From Aurantiacibacter odishensis (GTDB lineage: Bacteria; Pseudomonadota; Alphaproteobacteria; Sphingomonadales; Sphingomonadaceae), in assembly GCF_003605195.1 (NCBI RefSeq), contig NZ_QYOS01000024.1, forward strand, positions 454,195 through 518,194: 64,000 nt of DNA, in the 5' to 3' direction. This document shows, one piece after another, positions 26,749-37,261 of this stretch. The position numbers were made by a program, and so were the translations under genes. The first letter of the stretch is position 1. Every line of letters starts with the position of its first letter. The notes under the pieces were generated by a model that saw only the letters and a program-made list of their open reading frames with translations, was not told where the DNA came from and searched no databases.

Positions 26749-26895
26749 TGTCATGTCTCCTTGCGTGAGGATACCTCTGCCGCGCCGTAAGAAGGCGCGC
26801 ATTGTGCAAAATCAAATTTCGGCGAACGGATCGGCTATGCGCTGGCAGCGCCGCAGCGATTGCGATAGCCTCCCTTGGCAAAGGGGAGGACGGCA

Positions 26896-27186
26896 TTGGA
26901 CGAGACTGACAACGAAGCGGAGCGGCTTGAGGCAGCCAAGAAGGCCTACTGGCGCGCCAACATCCGGCTGCTGGCCGTGCTGATGAGCGTTTGGTTCGCC
27001 GTATCGTTCGTTGCGGGCATCCTCTTTCGCGATTTCCTCGACCAATTCAGCATCGGTGGATATCCGCTGGGCTTCTGGTTCGCGCAACAGGGCGCGATCT
27101 ACGTCTTCCTTGCCCTCATCGCGATCTATGTGGTCGCCATGCACCGGATCGAGCGCAAGTTCGATCTCGACGACGACGACAGCTGA
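26896..27186 (+). CDS. DUF4212 protein, small subunit of a Na+/solute symporter
   Basis: The 96-residue protein has two TM helices (LLAVLMSVWFAVSFVAGIL and FWFAQQGAIYVFLALIAIYVVAM) and a charged C-terminus, the layout of the DUF4212 'sodium symporter small subunit' family. It precedes the large subunit by nine bases. I chose the TTG start at 26896 because it has a strong AAGGGGAGGA ribosome site six bases upstream. A TTG at 26875 would lie upstream of that site. Confidence 0.88.
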   Translation: MDETDNEAERLEAAKKAYWRANIRLLAVLMSVWFAVSFVAGILFRDFLDQFSIGGYPLGFWFAQQGAIYVFLALIAIYVVAMHRIERKFDLDDDDS

Positions 27187-27195
27187 GGCGGAGCG

Positions 27196-28971
27196 ATGGA
27201 AACGCAGTCGCTGATCTACCTCTTCGTAGGGCTGAGCTTCGCTCTCTACATTGCCATCGCCATCTGGAGCCGGGCGGGCTCCACGGCTGAGTTCTACGTC
27301 GCGGGCGGCGGGGTGAACCCGGTGGTGAACGGCATGGCGACGGCTGCCGACTGGATGAGTGCGGCCAGCTTCATCTCGATGGCGGGCCTCATCGCCTTCC
27401 TCGGTTACGACGGCAGCGTCTACCTGATGGGCTGGACCGGCGGCTACGTGCTGCTGGCGCTGCTGCTGGCACCCTACCTGCGCAAGTTCGGCGAGTTCAC
27501 TGTGCCCGATTTCATCGGCACGCGGTATTATTCCAAGGCCGCGCGCGTGGTGGCGGTGATCTGCCTGATCTTCATCAGCTTCACCTATATCGCCGGGCAG
27601 ATGCGCGGCGTGGGCATCGTGTTCAGCCGCTTCCTCGACGTGCCGATCCTGTGGGGCGTGGTGATCGGCATGGGCATCGTATTCATCTACGCCGTGCTGG
27701 GCGGAATGAAGGGCATTACCTACACGCAGGTGGCGCAGTATTGCGTGCTCATCTTCGCCTACATGGTGCCCGCCTTCTTCATCAGCTTCATGCTGACGGG
27801 CAACCCGATCCCGGCGCTGGGGCTGGGCAGCGAGGTGAACGACGGCAGCGGCATGTACGTGCTGAAAAAGCTGGACCTGGTGCTGACCGATCTCGGCTTT
27901 GCCGCCTACACCGACGGCAGCAAGTCCACCATCGACGTGTTCTGCATCACCATGGCGCTGATGGTGGGAACGGCGGGCCTGCCGCACGTGATCGTGCGCT
28001 TCTTTACCGTCCCCAAGGCGTCGGATGCACGCAAGTCAGCGGGCTGGGCGCTGCTGTTCATCGCGCTGCTCTACGTAACAGCTGGCCCGGTGGGCGCCTT
28101 TGCCCGGCTGAACTTTACCGAGACGGTGAACGAGCAGGCCTATTCCGAAGCGCCCGAGTGGTTCACCAACTGGGAAGCGAACGACCTGATCGCCTGGCGC
28201 GACAAGAACGACGATGGCGTGATGCAGTACCGTCCCGGAGACGCTTTCGAAGGCGCGCCGGTGTTCAGCGAAGTGGGCGAGGGCGCATCGGGAGAGCGAC
28301 TGCTGGAGAACCCCGCCACGGCCAACGATAACGAGGTCTACGTGGACCGCGACATCATGGTGCTGGCGAACCCGGAGATTGCGAATCTGCCCGGCTGGGT
28401 GATCGCGCTGGTGGCGGCGGGTGGGCTGGCCGCCGCGCTTTCCACGGCTGCGGGGCTGTTGCTGGTGATCTCGTCCGGGGTCAGTCACGACTTGCTGAAG
28501 AAGACATTCAGACCCGAAATATCGGAAAAGGGCGAACTGCTGGCCGCGCGAGTCGCGGCGACGGCGGCCATCGTGGTGGCGGGCTACCTCGGCGTCTATC
28601 CACCCGGCTGGGTGGCGCAGGTGGTGGCCTTTGCTTTCGGGCTGGCGGCGGCGAGCCTGTTTCCGGCGATCTTCATGGGCATCTTCTCCATGCGCATGAA
28701 CAAGGAGGGCGCGATTGCGGGCATGGTGAGCGGCCTTGCCTTCACCTTCCTCTACATCGCCTGGTTCAAGCTGTGGGAACCTGCCGCGAACGTGGAGGCC
28801 AACTGGCTACTGGGCATTTCGCCCGAGGGGATCGGGGTCGTCGGCATGGTCATCAACTTCGCCGTGGCCATCGGCGTGGCGAGCCTCACCAAGGCCCCGC
28901 CCGCCGATATCCGCAAGCTGGTCGACAATATCCGCGTGCCGCGCGGGGCCGAAAAGCCGCACATGCACTAG
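27196..28971 (+). CDS. Sodium:solute symporter family protein (VC_2705 / ActP-like large subunit)
   Basis: The 591-residue SSS-family transporter has about 13 TM segments. The family-typical ATAADWMSAASFISMAGLIAF lies near the N-terminus and GQMRGVGIVFSRFLDVPI in the fourth helix region. A roughly 90-residue hydrophilic insert (about 320-395) is typical of the DUF4212-linked group. Related ActP proteins carry acetate and other short carboxylates. A gene for acetyl-CoA synthetase converges on it at 31095-29167, which supports a monocarboxylate substrate, but the substrate is not shown by the sequence. Confidence 0.88.
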   Translation: METQSLIYLFVGLSFALYIAIAIWSRAGSTAEFYVAGGGVNPVVNGMATAADWMSAASFISMAGLIAFLGYDGSVYLMGWTGGYVLLALLLAPYLRKFGEFTVPDFIGTRYYSKAARVVAVICLIFISFTYIAGQMRGVGIVFSRFLDVPILWGVVIGMGIVFIYAVLGGMKGITYTQVAQYCVLIFAYMVPAFFISFMLTGNPIPALGLGSEVNDGSGMYVLKKLDLVLTDLGFAAYTDGSKSTIDVFCITMALMVGTAGLPHVIVRFFTVPKASDARKSAGWALLFIALLYVTAGPVGAFARLNFTETVNEQAYSEAPEWFTNWEANDLIAWRDKNDDGVMQYRPGDAFEGAPVFSEVGEGASGERLLENPATANDNEVYVDRDIMVLANPEIANLPGWVIALVAAGGLAAALSTAAGLLLVISSGVSHDLLKKTFRPEISEKGELLAARVAATAAIVVAGYLGVYPPGWVAQVVAFAFGLAAASLFPAIFMGIFSMRMNKEGAIAGMVSGLAFTFLYIAWFKLWEPAANVEANWLLGISPEGIGVVGMVINFAVAIGVASLTKAPPADIRKLVDNIRVPRGAEKPHMH

Positions 28972-29166
28972 GGCATCCGCGCCTTTCCTACTTGCAGGAT
29001 CGTGGCCAGCACGAGGGCCATGCATACCGCCAGTCCCCAGACGCGACGATTTTCCGGAAGGTTACAGGTCCAACCGGAGAAATCGCCTCAAGCTCTTGTC
29101 AGGACTGGGAAAAGTGGCCCGATAAAGTTTTACGAAACGCCCCTGTCGGCGTTCCACGATCCCCGC

Positions 29167-31095
29167 TCAGCGGTTCTGTCGCCCTTCTATCAGCCGATCA
29201 ACCAGCGACGGGTCTGCCAGCGTCGAGGTGTCGCCCAGCGAACCGTAGTCGTTCTCCGCGATCTTCCTGAGAATGCGGCGCATGATCTTGCCGCTGCGGG
29301 TCTTGGGCAGGTCGTCGGTGAAGTGGATGTGGTCGGGCGTGGCGACGGGGCCGATCTCCTTGCGCACCTGCTGTTTCAGGTCCGCCTTCAGGTCGTCCGT
29401 GGCCTCCTCGCCTTCCATCAGGGTGACGTAGCAGTAGATGCCCTGGCCCTTCACGTCGTGCGGGTAGCCCACCACGGCGGCTTCGGACACCTGCGGGTGC
29501 AGCACCAGCGCGCTCTCGACCTCGGCAGTGCCCATGCGGTGGCCGGATACGTTGATCACGTCGTCCACGCGGCCCGTGATCCAGTAGTAGCCATCCGCAT
29601 CGCGGCGGCACCCGTCGCCGGTGAAATAGTGGCCGGGGAAGGTGGAGAAGTAGGCCTCGATGAAGCGGTCGTGATCGCCGTAGACCGTGCGCGCCTGCCC
29701 CGGCCAGCTGGCGGAAATGCACAGGTTGCCCTCGGTCGCGCCGTCGAGCGGCTGGCCCTCGTTGTCGACCAGCAGCGGCTGCACGCCGAAGAACGGCTTG
29801 CCTGCGCTGCCCGGCTTCATGTCATGGGCGTAGGGCAAGGTGGTGATCATGTGGCCGCCCGTCTCGGTCTGCCACCAGGTATCGACCACGGGGCAGCGGC
29901 TTTCGCCCACCACCTCGTAATACCAGCGCCATGCCTCGGGATTGATCGGCTCGCCCACGGTGCCGAGGATGCGCAGGGAAGAGCGGTCGTGCTTCACCAC
30001 CCACTCGTCATGCTCGCGCATCAGGGCGCGGATCGCGGTGGGGGCGGTGTAGAAGATGTTGACCTTGTGCTTGGCGACGACTTCCCAGAATCGCCCGAAA
30101 TCCGGGTAGTTGGGCACGCCTTCGAACACCACGCTGGTGCCCGCGTTCAGCAGCGGGCCGTAGGTGACGTAGCTGTGGCCCGTCACCCAGCCGATATCGG
30201 CGCTGCACCAGAACACTTCGCCGGGCTGGTAATCGAAGGTGTAGTGGAACGTCGCCGCCGTCCACAGCGCATAGCCGCCGGTGGTGTGGAGCACGCCCTT
30301 GGGCTTACCGGTGGAGCCGGAGGTGTAGAGGATGAACAGCGGGTCTTCAGCGCCCATCTCCTCGCACGGGCAATCCTCGTCGCTAGCGAGGTCGTGATAC
30401 CAGCGGTCGCGGCCTTCCCGCATCGTGATCTCGCCGCCCGTGTGGCGTACCACCAGCACCCCGTCGACCTGCACCCCGTCATGGTCCAGCGCGGCATCGA
30501 CATTGGCCTTGAGCGGGATTTTCTTGGTGCCGCGCAGCCCCTCGTCGGCGGTGATGACGAAGCGGCTCTCGCAAGCCTCCAGTCGGCCCGCCAGCGCTTC
30601 GGGAGAGAAGCCGCCGAACACCACCGAATGGATTGCCCCGATGCGTGCGCAGGCGAGCATGGCGAGCAGCCCCTCGATCACCATCGGCATGTAGAGCGTC
30701 ACGCGGTCGCCCTTCGTCACGCCGAGCGCCTTCAGCGCATTCGCCATCTGCACCACTTCGGTGTGCAACTGGGCATAGGTGAGGGTGCGGCCCGGCGCTG
30801 CGGGATCGTCCGGCTCGAAGATCAGCGCGGTGCGCCCGGCATGCTCGGGCAAGTGACGATCGACGCAGTTGTGGCACAGGTTCAGCGAACCGTCGGCGAA
30901 CCACTTGATGTCCACGGGGTCGAACGACCATTCACCCGCCTTCGTCGGCTCCTGATACCAGTCCAGCCGCTTCTTGGCCTCCTCCAGCCAGAAAGCGTCC
31001 GCATCCTCGACGGAGCGCCGGTAAAGCGCCTTGTAATCCTCCGGCGAGCAATGCGTGTCGGGGGAATTCGCGGGGTTACGTACGATCTCTTGCAT
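29167..31095 (-). CDS. acsA: Acetyl-CoA synthetase (AMP-forming)
   Basis: The 642-residue enzyme activates acetate to acetyl-CoA through acetyl-AMP. Adenylate-forming motifs are present: [11 protein letters not shown], the Acs-specific [39 protein letters not shown], and the C-terminal lysine motif [11 protein letters not shown] (the Lys used for adenylation and often controlled by acetylation). Length and motifs match Acs. It converges on the symporter gene over a 195-base region in which I see no strong terminator. Confidence 0.97.
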   Translation of the reverse strand: MQEIVRNPANSPDTHCSPEDYKALYRRSVEDADAFWLEEAKKRLDWYQEPTKAGEWSFDPVDIKWFADGSLNLCHNCVDRHLPEHAGRTALIFEPDDPAAPGRTLTYAQLHTEVVQMANALKALGVTKGDRVTLYMPMVIEGLLAMLACARIGAIHSVVFGGFSPEALAGRLEACESRFVITADEGLRGTKKIPLKANVDAALDHDGVQVDGVLVVRHTGGEITMREGRDRWYHDLASDEDCPCEEMGAEDPLFILYTSGSTGKPKGVLHTTGGYALWTAATFHYTFDYQPGEVFWCSADIGWVTGHSYVTYGPLLNAGTSVVFEGVPNYPDFGRFWEVVAKHKVNIFYTAPTAIRALMREHDEWVVKHDRSSLRILGTVGEPINPEAWRWYYEVVGESRCPVVDTWWQTETGGHMITTLPYAHDMKPGSAGKPFFGVQPLLVDNEGQPLDGATEGNLCISASWPGQARTVYGDHDRFIEAYFSTFPGHYFTGDGCRRDADGYYWITGRVDDVINVSGHRMGTAEVESALVLHPQVSEAAVVGYPHDVKGQGIYCYVTLMEGEEATDDLKADLKQQVRKEIGPVATPDHIHFTDDLPKTRSGKIMRRILRKIAENDYGSLGDTSTLADPSLVDRLIEGRQNR

Positions 31096-31161
31096 ATGAA
31101 TGCCTCTCCTTCGCCAGCCTATCTAGCGGGCATGACGATGGGGGCAAGGCTGCCTTTCAAG

Positions 31162-31800
31162 CTAGGCGCCCGGCGCGTCGGGCTGGTTGTCCGGGTGGGC
31201 GCGCTGGAACTCCGGCAAGGCAATGCACGCCTGCTCGATGCGCACCATCTTGTCGCAGGCGTCGAGCTCGAAATCGAAGCGCCGCGCGTTGTAGAGCTGT
31301 GGCACCAAAACGGCTTCGAACAGGCCGGGACGGTCGAACAGGAAGTCGCCCGTATCGAGCTGCTTCAGCCGCTTCTCGACCGGCACCAGCGTGGCGGCGA
31401 GCCAGTGGCGATACCAGATGTCGATCTCTTCCTGGTCGTGACCCAGCGGGTCCTTCAGGTATTTGAGCACCTTCAGGTTGAGCGGCGCGTGCAGCTCGGT
31501 CGCCACGGCATAGGCAAGCTCGCGCGCGGTGAAACGCTGTTCGATGTCCGCCGGCAGCAGCGGCTTGTCGGGATAGCGTTCGTCCAGCCAGGCGATAATG
31601 GCCATGCTCTGCGCCCGATCGCGGCCATCGGCCTCCAGCATCGGCACCCCGGCAAAGGGGTTGCGCGACGTGAAGCTGTCCTCCTTGTGGCGCGCCTCGA
31701 TCAGGCTGACGGGATCCTGTTCGTATTCGAGGCCCTTCAATTCGAGCGCGCAGCGCAGGCGATAGCTCGTCGAGCTTCGCCAGTATCCATACAGCTTCAT
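31162..31800 (-). CDS. maiA: Maleylacetoacetate isomerase (zeta-class glutathione S-transferase)
   Basis: The 212-residue protein has a thioredoxin-like N-domain with the zeta-class active site SSTSYRLR (around residues 9-16), the glutathione-binding NPFAGVPMLEADG region, and an all-helical C-domain. It isomerises maleylacetoacetate to fumarylacetoacetate in homogentisate breakdown. It is divergent from hmgA-fahA, which supply the steps before and after. The ATG at 31800 has AGGAGGT five bases upstream, which decides it over a longer open frame. Confidence 0.93.
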   Translation of the reverse strand: MKLYGYWRSSTSYRLRCALELKGLEYEQDPVSLIEARHKEDSFTSRNPFAGVPMLEADGRDRAQSMAIIAWLDERYPDKPLLPADIEQRFTARELAYAVATELHAPLNLKVLKYLKDPLGHDQEEIDIWYRHWLAATLVPVEKRLKQLDTGDFLFDRPGLFEAVLVPQLYNARRFDFELDACDKMVRIEQACIALPEFQRAHPDNQPDAPGA

Positions 31801-31871
31801 CGGCACCTCCTGGGGTTTCGGTCGTTGTCGTCCTACGAGCATTGATCATACGCGCGAAGCGAGGCATTGAG

Positions 31872-31890
31872 CCTGAAAAGAAGTTTCAGG
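31872..31890 (+). promoter_or_regulatory. Perfect inverted repeat in the hmgA leader
   Basis: CCTGAAA-AGAAG-TTTCAGG has perfect 7-base arms and a 5-base spacer, and ends 12 bases before the hmgA ATG. It covers the likely ribosome site (CAGGTGA). It could be an operator in the maiA/hmgA divergent promoter or a hairpin controlling hmgA translation. Confidence 0.5.
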
Positions 31891-31902
31891 TGAGACTAAC
31901 AG

Positions 31903-33180
31903 ATGCATTACCAGACGGGATTTCTCAACCACTTCGCCACCGAGGCTGTCGAGGGCGTGGTGCCGGAAGGGCGCAACAGTCCGCAGCGGCCCGCGTTTGG
32001 CCTTTATGCAGAGCAGTTCAGCACCACCGCATTCACCGCCCCGCGCGTCGAGAACCGTCGCAGCTGGCTTTACCGTATGCGGCCCACCACGGCGCACGGT
32101 GCGTTCCGGCCTTACAGTGGCGCGAAACTCCTCGCCGCGCCCGATGGCAGCCACACCACGCCAAACCGGCTGCGCTGGGACCCGCTGCCCATGCCTGAAG
32201 GCCACGTCGATTTCGTGGATGGCATGGTGACATTCGGCGGCAACGGCGATCCCTCGACAAGCGGGATCGGCATCCACCTTTATGCCGCGAGTGCCAGCAT
32301 GGACACGCGCGCCTTGCAGAACAGCGACGGCGAGATGCTGATCGTGCCGCAGGAGGGCGATTGTCGTATCGTCACCGAGCTTGGCCGGATGGAAGTCTCC
32401 CCCGGCCACATCGCGCTGATCCCCGCCGGAATGCGCTTCCGCGTCGAGATCCACGAGCCGGTGCGTGGCTATATCTGCGAAAACTTCGGCGCGCCCTTCC
32501 GCCTGCCCGACTTGGGCCCCATCGGCGCGAACGGCCTTGCCAATCCGCGCGATTTCGAAACGCCCGTCGCCTGGTTCGAGGAACGTGACGAGGACTTCGA
32601 GATCGTCCAGAAGTTCAACGGCAAGTTGTGGACGACCACCATCGACCATTCGCCGTTCGACGTCGTCGCCTGGCACGGCAATTCCGCGCCCTGCCGCTAT
32701 GACCTTGCGCGGTTCAACACCATGAACACGGTCAGCTTCGATCATCCCGACCCCTCGATCTTCACCGTGCTCACCAGCCCGTCCGACACGCCGGGAACGG
32801 CCAACTGCGATTTCGTGATCTTCCCGCCGCGCTGGATGGTGGGCGAGGACACGTTCCGCCCGCCGTGGTTCCACCGCAACGTGATGAGCGAGTTCATGGG
32901 CCTGATCCACGGCGTCTACGATGCCAAGGAAGGGGGCGGTTTCGTGCCCGGCGGCGCATCGCTCCACAACCAGTTCAACGGCCACGGCCCCGATGCCGAC
33001 AGCACGCGCAAGGCGATGGAGGCCGACCTCAAGCCGACCAGGATCGAGGACACGCTGGCTTTCATGTTCGAGAGCCGCGCTATCATCCAGACCACCGACT
33101 TCGCCATGAACGGCGGAACCCTGCAACCCGATTACGATGCCTGCTGGGAAGGCTTCGAGAAAGCGAAACTACCCAAATGA
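31903..33180 (+). CDS. hmgA: Homogentisate 1,2-dioxygenase
   Basis: The 425-residue cupin-type Fe(II) dioxygenase opens homogentisate to maleylacetoacetate. The start [18 protein letters not shown] matches the family's N-terminal signature. The metal site is in the C-terminal half: [16 protein letters not shown] with the Glu/His ligands, and [15 protein letters not shown] with the His. Its stop overlaps the fahA start, so the two are translationally coupled. It is a step of tyrosine/phenylalanine catabolism in the cytoplasm. Confidence 0.96.
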   Translation: MHYQTGFLNHFATEAVEGVVPEGRNSPQRPAFGLYAEQFSTTAFTAPRVENRRSWLYRMRPTTAHGAFRPYSGAKLLAAPDGSHTTPNRLRWDPLPMPEGHVDFVDGMVTFGGNGDPSTSGIGIHLYAASASMDTRALQNSDGEMLIVPQEGDCRIVTELGRMEVSPGHIALIPAGMRFRVEIHEPVRGYICENFGAPFRLPDLGPIGANGLANPRDFETPVAWFEERDEDFEIVQKFNGKLWTTTIDHSPFDVVAWHGNSAPCRYDLARFNTMNTVSFDHPDPSIFTVLTSPSDTPGTANCDFVIFPPRWMVGEDTFRPPWFHRNVMSEFMGLIHGVYDAKEGGGFVPGGASLHNQFNGHGPDADSTRKAMEADLKPTRIEDTLAFMFESRAIIQTTDFAMNGGTLQPDYDACWEGFEKAKLPK

Positions 33181-34484
33181 CCGACACGACCATCGAAACC
33201 GATTTCACTCACGATCCCGACGCGAAAAGCTGGGTGGAGAGCGCCAATGGCCACCCGGATTTCCCGGTTCAGAACCTGCCATTGGGAGTGTTCTGCCCCA
33301 GCGACGGCAATCCGCGCGGCGGCATGGCGATCGGTGACATGATTCTGGACCTTGGCGACATCGCCGGCCTGCTGGAGCTGGAAGCCGCGACGGCTGCTCG
33401 CCTCGCTGGCCAGCCGACGCTGAACGATCTGCTGGATCGCGGCCCGGATTCGCTGCGCGCGCTGCGCCAGGGCGTGTTCAAGCTGTTGACCGACGATGAC
33501 AAAAAAAGCGCCGTGGAGGCCGCGCTGCACAAGGCCAAGGACTGCCAGCTCTACGTTCCGGTGACGGTGGGCGACTACACCGATTTCTACACCGGCATCC
33601 ATCACGCAGAAAACATCGGCAGCCTGTTCCGCCCGGACAATCCGCTGCTGCCGAACTACAAGTATGTGCCCATCGGCTATCACGGTCGGTCCTCGTCCAT
33701 CCGCCTGTCCGACGTGGACGTGAAGCGCCCCAGCGGCCAGAAGAAGCCTGCCGAAGACGGCGCGGAGCCCCCATTCGGCCCGAGCGAACGGCTCGATTAC
33801 GAGCTGGAAATGGCAATCTGGGTGGGCAAGGGCAACGCTTTGGGCCACCCCATTCCCATCGGCGAGGCGGAAGAACACATCGCCGGGATTTCGATCCTGA
33901 ACGACTGGTCCGCACGCGACATCCAGGCATGGGAATACCAGCCCTTGGGACCGTTCCTGGCGAAGAACTTCCATTCCAGCATTTCGCCATGGATCGTCAC
34001 CATGGATGCGCTGGCCCCGTTCCGTACCGCACAGCCCGCGCGGCCCGCGGGCGATCCGAAGCCGCTGGAATACCTGTTTGACGAGCGCGACCAGGCAACC
34101 GGCGCTTTCGGCATTACGATGGAGGTTTCCATCGCGACCGCCAAGATGCGCGAGGACGGCGAGGCGCCGCACAAGCTCAGCAGCGGCCCGATGACGGCCA
34201 TGTATTGGACGGCGGCGCAGCTTATCGCCCACCACTCGGTCGGTGGGTGTAACCTGCGTAGCGGAGACCTGCTTGGCACTGGTACCCTGACCAGCGGCGA
34301 GGAAGGCGGCGAAGGCAGTCTGATCGAACTGACGGAAGGCGGCAAGAAGGCAATCACCTTGCCCAATGGCGAAACGCGCTCATTCCTGGAAGACGGTGAC
34401 GAAGTCATCATCACCGCCTTTGCAGAGAAGGAAGGCTTCGCGCGGATCGGCCTTGGCGAATGCCGTGCGGTGATTCGCGACTGA
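33177..34484 (+). CDS. fahA: Fumarylacetoacetase
   Basis: The 435-residue enzyme hydrolyses fumarylacetoacetate to fumarate and acetoacetate. It has the FAH N-terminal domain and catalytic-domain motifs [45 protein letters not shown] and [19 protein letters not shown], which include the metal-binding acidic residues. The ATG lies within the hmgA stop (ATGA). Together with maiA it completes the lower homogentisate route in this window; a gene for 4-hydroxyphenylpyruvate dioxygenase is not present here. Confidence 0.95.
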   Translation: MTDTTIETDFTHDPDAKSWVESANGHPDFPVQNLPLGVFCPSDGNPRGGMAIGDMILDLGDIAGLLELEAATAARLAGQPTLNDLLDRGPDSLRALRQGVFKLLTDDDKKSAVEAALHKAKDCQLYVPVTVGDYTDFYTGIHHAENIGSLFRPDNPLLPNYKYVPIGYHGRSSSIRLSDVDVKRPSGQKKPAEDGAEPPFGPSERLDYELEMAIWVGKGNALGHPIPIGEAEEHIAGISILNDWSARDIQAWEYQPLGPFLAKNFHSSISPWIVTMDALAPFRTAQPARPAGDPKPLEYLFDERDQATGAFGITMEVSIATAKMREDGEAPHKLSSGPMTAMYWTAAQLIAHHSVGGCNLRSGDLLGTGTLTSGEEGGEGSLIELTEGGKKAITLPNGETRSFLEDGDEVIITAFAEKEGFARIGLGECRAVIRD

Positions 34485-34580
34485 CGTTGCAAGGCTAAAG
34501 CCTGGCTTGAGGGTGCCCAAGAAGCGGCGACATTGCGCGTGCTCGTCGTCGCACCATCTCTTGTACAAAGGAGACAGGCG

Positions 34581-35276
34581 ATGATTGAAGTTCGCAAGTT
34601 CGATAGTCTGGGCAAGGCTAACCACGGCTGGCTCGATGCCAATTTCCATTTTTCCTTCGCGGAGTATTTCGACCAGCGCCGGATGCACTGGGGCAAGCTG
34701 CGGGTGTGGAACGATGATATCATCGCGCCGCGCTCCGGCTTCCCGCCCCATCCGCACGAGAATATGGAGATCATCACCTACGTTCGCAAAGGCGCTATCA
34801 CGCACAAGGACAGCCTCGGCAACGAAGGCCGCACCGAGGCCGGTGACGTGCAGGTCATGAGTGCAGGCACCGGTATCCAGCACGCCGAATACAACATGGA
34901 CGACGAGGAGACCCACTCCTTCCAGCTCTGGATCCTGCCCGACAGGCAGGGGCACAAGCCGAGCTGGGGCACCAAGCGTTTCCCCAAGGATGCGCGTTCG
35001 GGCCGGTTCGACGTGCTGGCGAGCGGGCGCGAGGAAGACAGCGATGCCCTGCGCATCCATGCCGATGCCCGCGTGCTGGGCGCCACCATCGCGGCGGGCG
35101 AGACTGCGACTTACGACCTTGGCGGCCGCAAGGGCTACCTTGTGCCCGCAACTGGCAAGCTGGAGATCGAGGGCAAGGTTGCGGAAGCGCGCGACGGCGT
35201 GGCCATAGCCGATCTCGACACGCTGACGGTGAAGGCGCTGGAGGACAGCGAAGTCGTCCTCGTCGACACCGCCTGA
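34581..35276 (+). CDS. Pirin family protein (YhhW-like bicupin)
   Basis: The 231-residue bicupin has the pirin N-terminal domain. The sequence FPPHPHENMEIITYVRKGAI contains the conserved metal-binding His pair and Glu, and QVMSAGTGIQHAEYN supplies the last His. Some pirins have quercetin 2,3-dioxygenase activity and others act as redox-sensing cofactors; the role here is unknown. I chose the ATG at 34581 because AAAGGAGA lies nine bases upstream and the product then begins MIEVRKFDSLG, as in the family. It probably has its own promoter in the 96-base gap after fahA. Confidence 0.92.
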   Translation: MIEVRKFDSLGKANHGWLDANFHFSFAEYFDQRRMHWGKLRVWNDDIIAPRSGFPPHPHENMEIITYVRKGAITHKDSLGNEGRTEAGDVQVMSAGTGIQHAEYNMDDEETHSFQLWILPDRQGHKPSWGTKRFPKDARSGRFDVLASGREEDSDALRIHADARVLGATIAAGETATYDLGGRKGYLVPATGKLEIEGKVAEARDGVAIADLDTLTVKALEDSEVVLVDTA

Positions 35277-35282
35277 CGATCA

Positions 35283-35310
35283 GGGCCGCGCCCCGAACCG
35301 GGCGCGGTCC
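35283..35310. terminator. Candidate hairpin between convergent genes
   Basis: A GC-rich stem (CCGCGCCC / GGGCGCGG plus three outer pairs, one of them G-T) with a 6-base loop fills the 33-base gap between the pirin gene and the ABC permease gene, which converge. There is no clear T-run, so it may be a weak or Rho-dependent end for both. Confidence 0.4.
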
Positions 35311-36539
35311 TACTCGTGCCTGAGCGCGTCGATCGGGTCCAGCCTGCTCGCCCGGTGCGCGGGGTAATATCCGAAGATGATCCCCATTATCGCGCTGAAC
35401 ACAAAGCTCAGGATGTTGACTGCCGGATCGAAGATGAAGGGCAGGTCCGCCACGCCTGCCAGCACGATAGACAGGCCCAGCGCCAAGAGAATGCCGATCA
35501 GCCCGCCGAAGCAGCAAAGCACCACGGCTTCCATCAGGAACTGAAGCCGCACCTCGCGCGCAAGCGCACCGATGGCGAGGCGAATGCCGATCTCGCGCGT
35601 GCGCTCCGTCACTGAGACCAGCATGATATTCATGATGCCGATGCCGCCCACCAGCAGGCTGATCGCGGCGATCATCGTAACGACGGCCGTCATGGTGCCG
35701 GTCACGGTGTTCACGGTGTCGTTGATCTCTGCGGTGTCGACGATGTTGAAATCGTTATCCTCACCGTCCTGGATAACGCGGCGTTCGCGCAAAAGGTCGA
35801 TCAGCTGTTGCTGGATCACGGACGTTTCGTAGGCCGGATCGTATTTCACGACGAAGAACTGGACGTTGTCGGCATTGCCGATGAAGCGGCGCTGGACCGT
35901 TTTCAGTGGCATGAAGACGACGTCGTTGGCATCGCCGCCGCCCACCGAGTTGCTGCGCTCGTCGATCACGCCTACAACCTGGCAAGACACGTTGCCCACG
36001 CGCATCTGTTCTCCGATCACCCGGTCGGCGACGAAGATTTCCTCCACCACCTTAGGGCCGACGATGCACACGCTTTCGCCGCGGGATTCTTCCTCCGCGT
36101 TGAACTCGCGGCCCTCGATCACGTCGATTGACTGGGCGGCGAAGAATTCGCCGTCCGCGCCTTCGAGGCTGGTCGACCAGTCCTGCCCGTTGTGAAAAGC
36201 CGTGACGTTGGTGCTGACGGAGCCTGCAGTGTTCTCGATCCCGGCGATCTGGTTCTCCACTGCGCGGATATCGGCCTCGTCGAACGGCGGCGGCGCCACG
36301 TTGGGATCGGCCTGCTGCGGGAACACGATAAAGACGTCAGACCCGAGGCCCGAGACCTGTTCCTGCACATCGGCAGTGAGGCCCTGTCCCAAGGTTACCA
36401 TGGTGATGACGGCGGCAACGCCGATGATGATGCCGAGCGTGGTGAGGAAGCTGCGCAGAAGGTGACGGCGAATTTCCCGCAGCGCCAGCAGCATCGTCGC
36501 GCCGATCATGCCCAGCCTGAGACGAAGGCTCTGCAACAT
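35310..36539 (-). CDS. ABC transporter permease, MacB/FtsX type
   Basis: The 409-residue protein has the MacB topology: one N-terminal TM ([21 protein letters not shown]), a periplasmic domain of about 220 residues, then three C-terminal TM helices. The first of these includes [31 protein letters not shown], the FtsX-like signature. Proteins of this family drive periplasmic adaptors rather than carrying substrate through their own TM domain. The start ATG shares one base with the stop of the ATPase gene (TGATG). Confidence 0.92.
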   Translation of the reverse strand: MLQSLRLRLGMIGATMLLALREIRRHLLRSFLTTLGIIIGVAAVITMVTLGQGLTADVQEQVSGLGSDVFIVFPQQADPNVAPPPFDEADIRAVENQIAGIENTAGSVSTNVTAFHNGQDWSTSLEGADGEFFAAQSIDVIEGREFNAEEESRGESVCIVGPKVVEEIFVADRVIGEQMRVGNVSCQVVGVIDERSNSVGGGDANDVVFMPLKTVQRRFIGNADNVQFFVVKYDPAYETSVIQQQLIDLLRERRVIQDGEDNDFNIVDTAEINDTVNTVTGTMTAVVTMIAAISLLVGGIGIMNIMLVSVTERTREIGIRLAIGALAREVRLQFLMEAVVLCCFGGLIGILLALGLSIVLAGVADLPFIFDPAVNILSFVFSAIMGIIFGYYPAHRASRLDPIDALRHE

Positions 36540-37261
36540 CAGACGCTCTCCTGCATGGCGTGCGCGGAGCGCGATCCGCGATCGATGCGTTCCACCAGCC
36601 CGTCGCGGAAATGCACGATGGTCTTGGCGAACTCCGCCATCTCCGCCTCGTGCGTCACCATCAGCACGGTGATGCCCCGCGCGTTGAGCTCGGTCAGCAA
36701 TTCCATGATTTCGACCGAACGCTCGGTATCGAGGTTGCCGGTGGGCTCGTCCGCCAGCAGCACGTCGGGATCGGTGACAAGAGCGCGGGCGATCGCCACG
36801 CGCTGTTGCTGGCCACCGGAAAGCTCTGCGGGCGTGTGATCCGCCCACCGCAACAGGCCGACAAGGTCGAGCGAACGCTCTGCGGCTTCGCGCCGCATCC
36901 TCTTGCTCTCGCCGCGATAGAGCAGGGGCAGTTCGACGTTTTCCAGTGCCGAGGTCCGCGCAAGCAGGTTGAACCCCTGGAACACGAAACCGAGATAGCG
37001 CCGCCTGAGCAGGCTGCGCTGGTCGCGGCTCAGGTCCTGCACCTCGACGCCTCGGAAACGGAATCGTCCGCTGGTGGGCACGTCCAGGCACCCGAGAATG
37101 TTCATCGTGGTGGACTTGCCGGATCCCGAAGGCCCCATCACGGCCACGAAATCGCCGCGCTCGATCGTCAGGTTCACGCCCTTCAGTGCCTGGAACGCTG
37201 CCGCGCCCTCGCCGAAGGTCTTGGTGATCCCTTCCAGTTCGATGAGCGGCGCTTCACTCAC
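36539..37261 (-). CDS. ABC transporter ATP-binding protein, MacB/LolD type
   Basis: The 240-residue nucleotide-binding subunit has Walker [11 protein letters not shown]-loop QGFNLL, the ABC signature [15 protein letters not shown], Walker [14 protein letters not shown] and switch His in VTHE. The wording of these motifs is that of the LolD/MacB subgroup. It energises the permease at 35310-36539. It overlaps the adaptor gene by four bases. Confidence 0.93.
   Translation of the reverse strand: MSEAPLIELEGITKTFGEGAAAFQALKGVNLTIERGDFVAVMGPSGSGKSTTMNILGCLDVPTSGRFRFRGVEVQDLSRDQRSLLRRRYLGFVFQGFNLLARTSALENVELPLLYRGESKRMRREAAERSLDLVGLLRWADHTPAELSGGQQQRVAIARALVTDPDVLLADEPTGNLDTERSVEIMELLTELNARGITVLMVTHEAEMAEFAKTIVHFRDGLVERIDRGSRSAHAMQESV

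Noticed and set aside
29002..31845. Long plus-strand open frame over acsA and maiA
   Set aside because: It is antisense to two well-conserved enzymes and shows no domain or start signal of its own.
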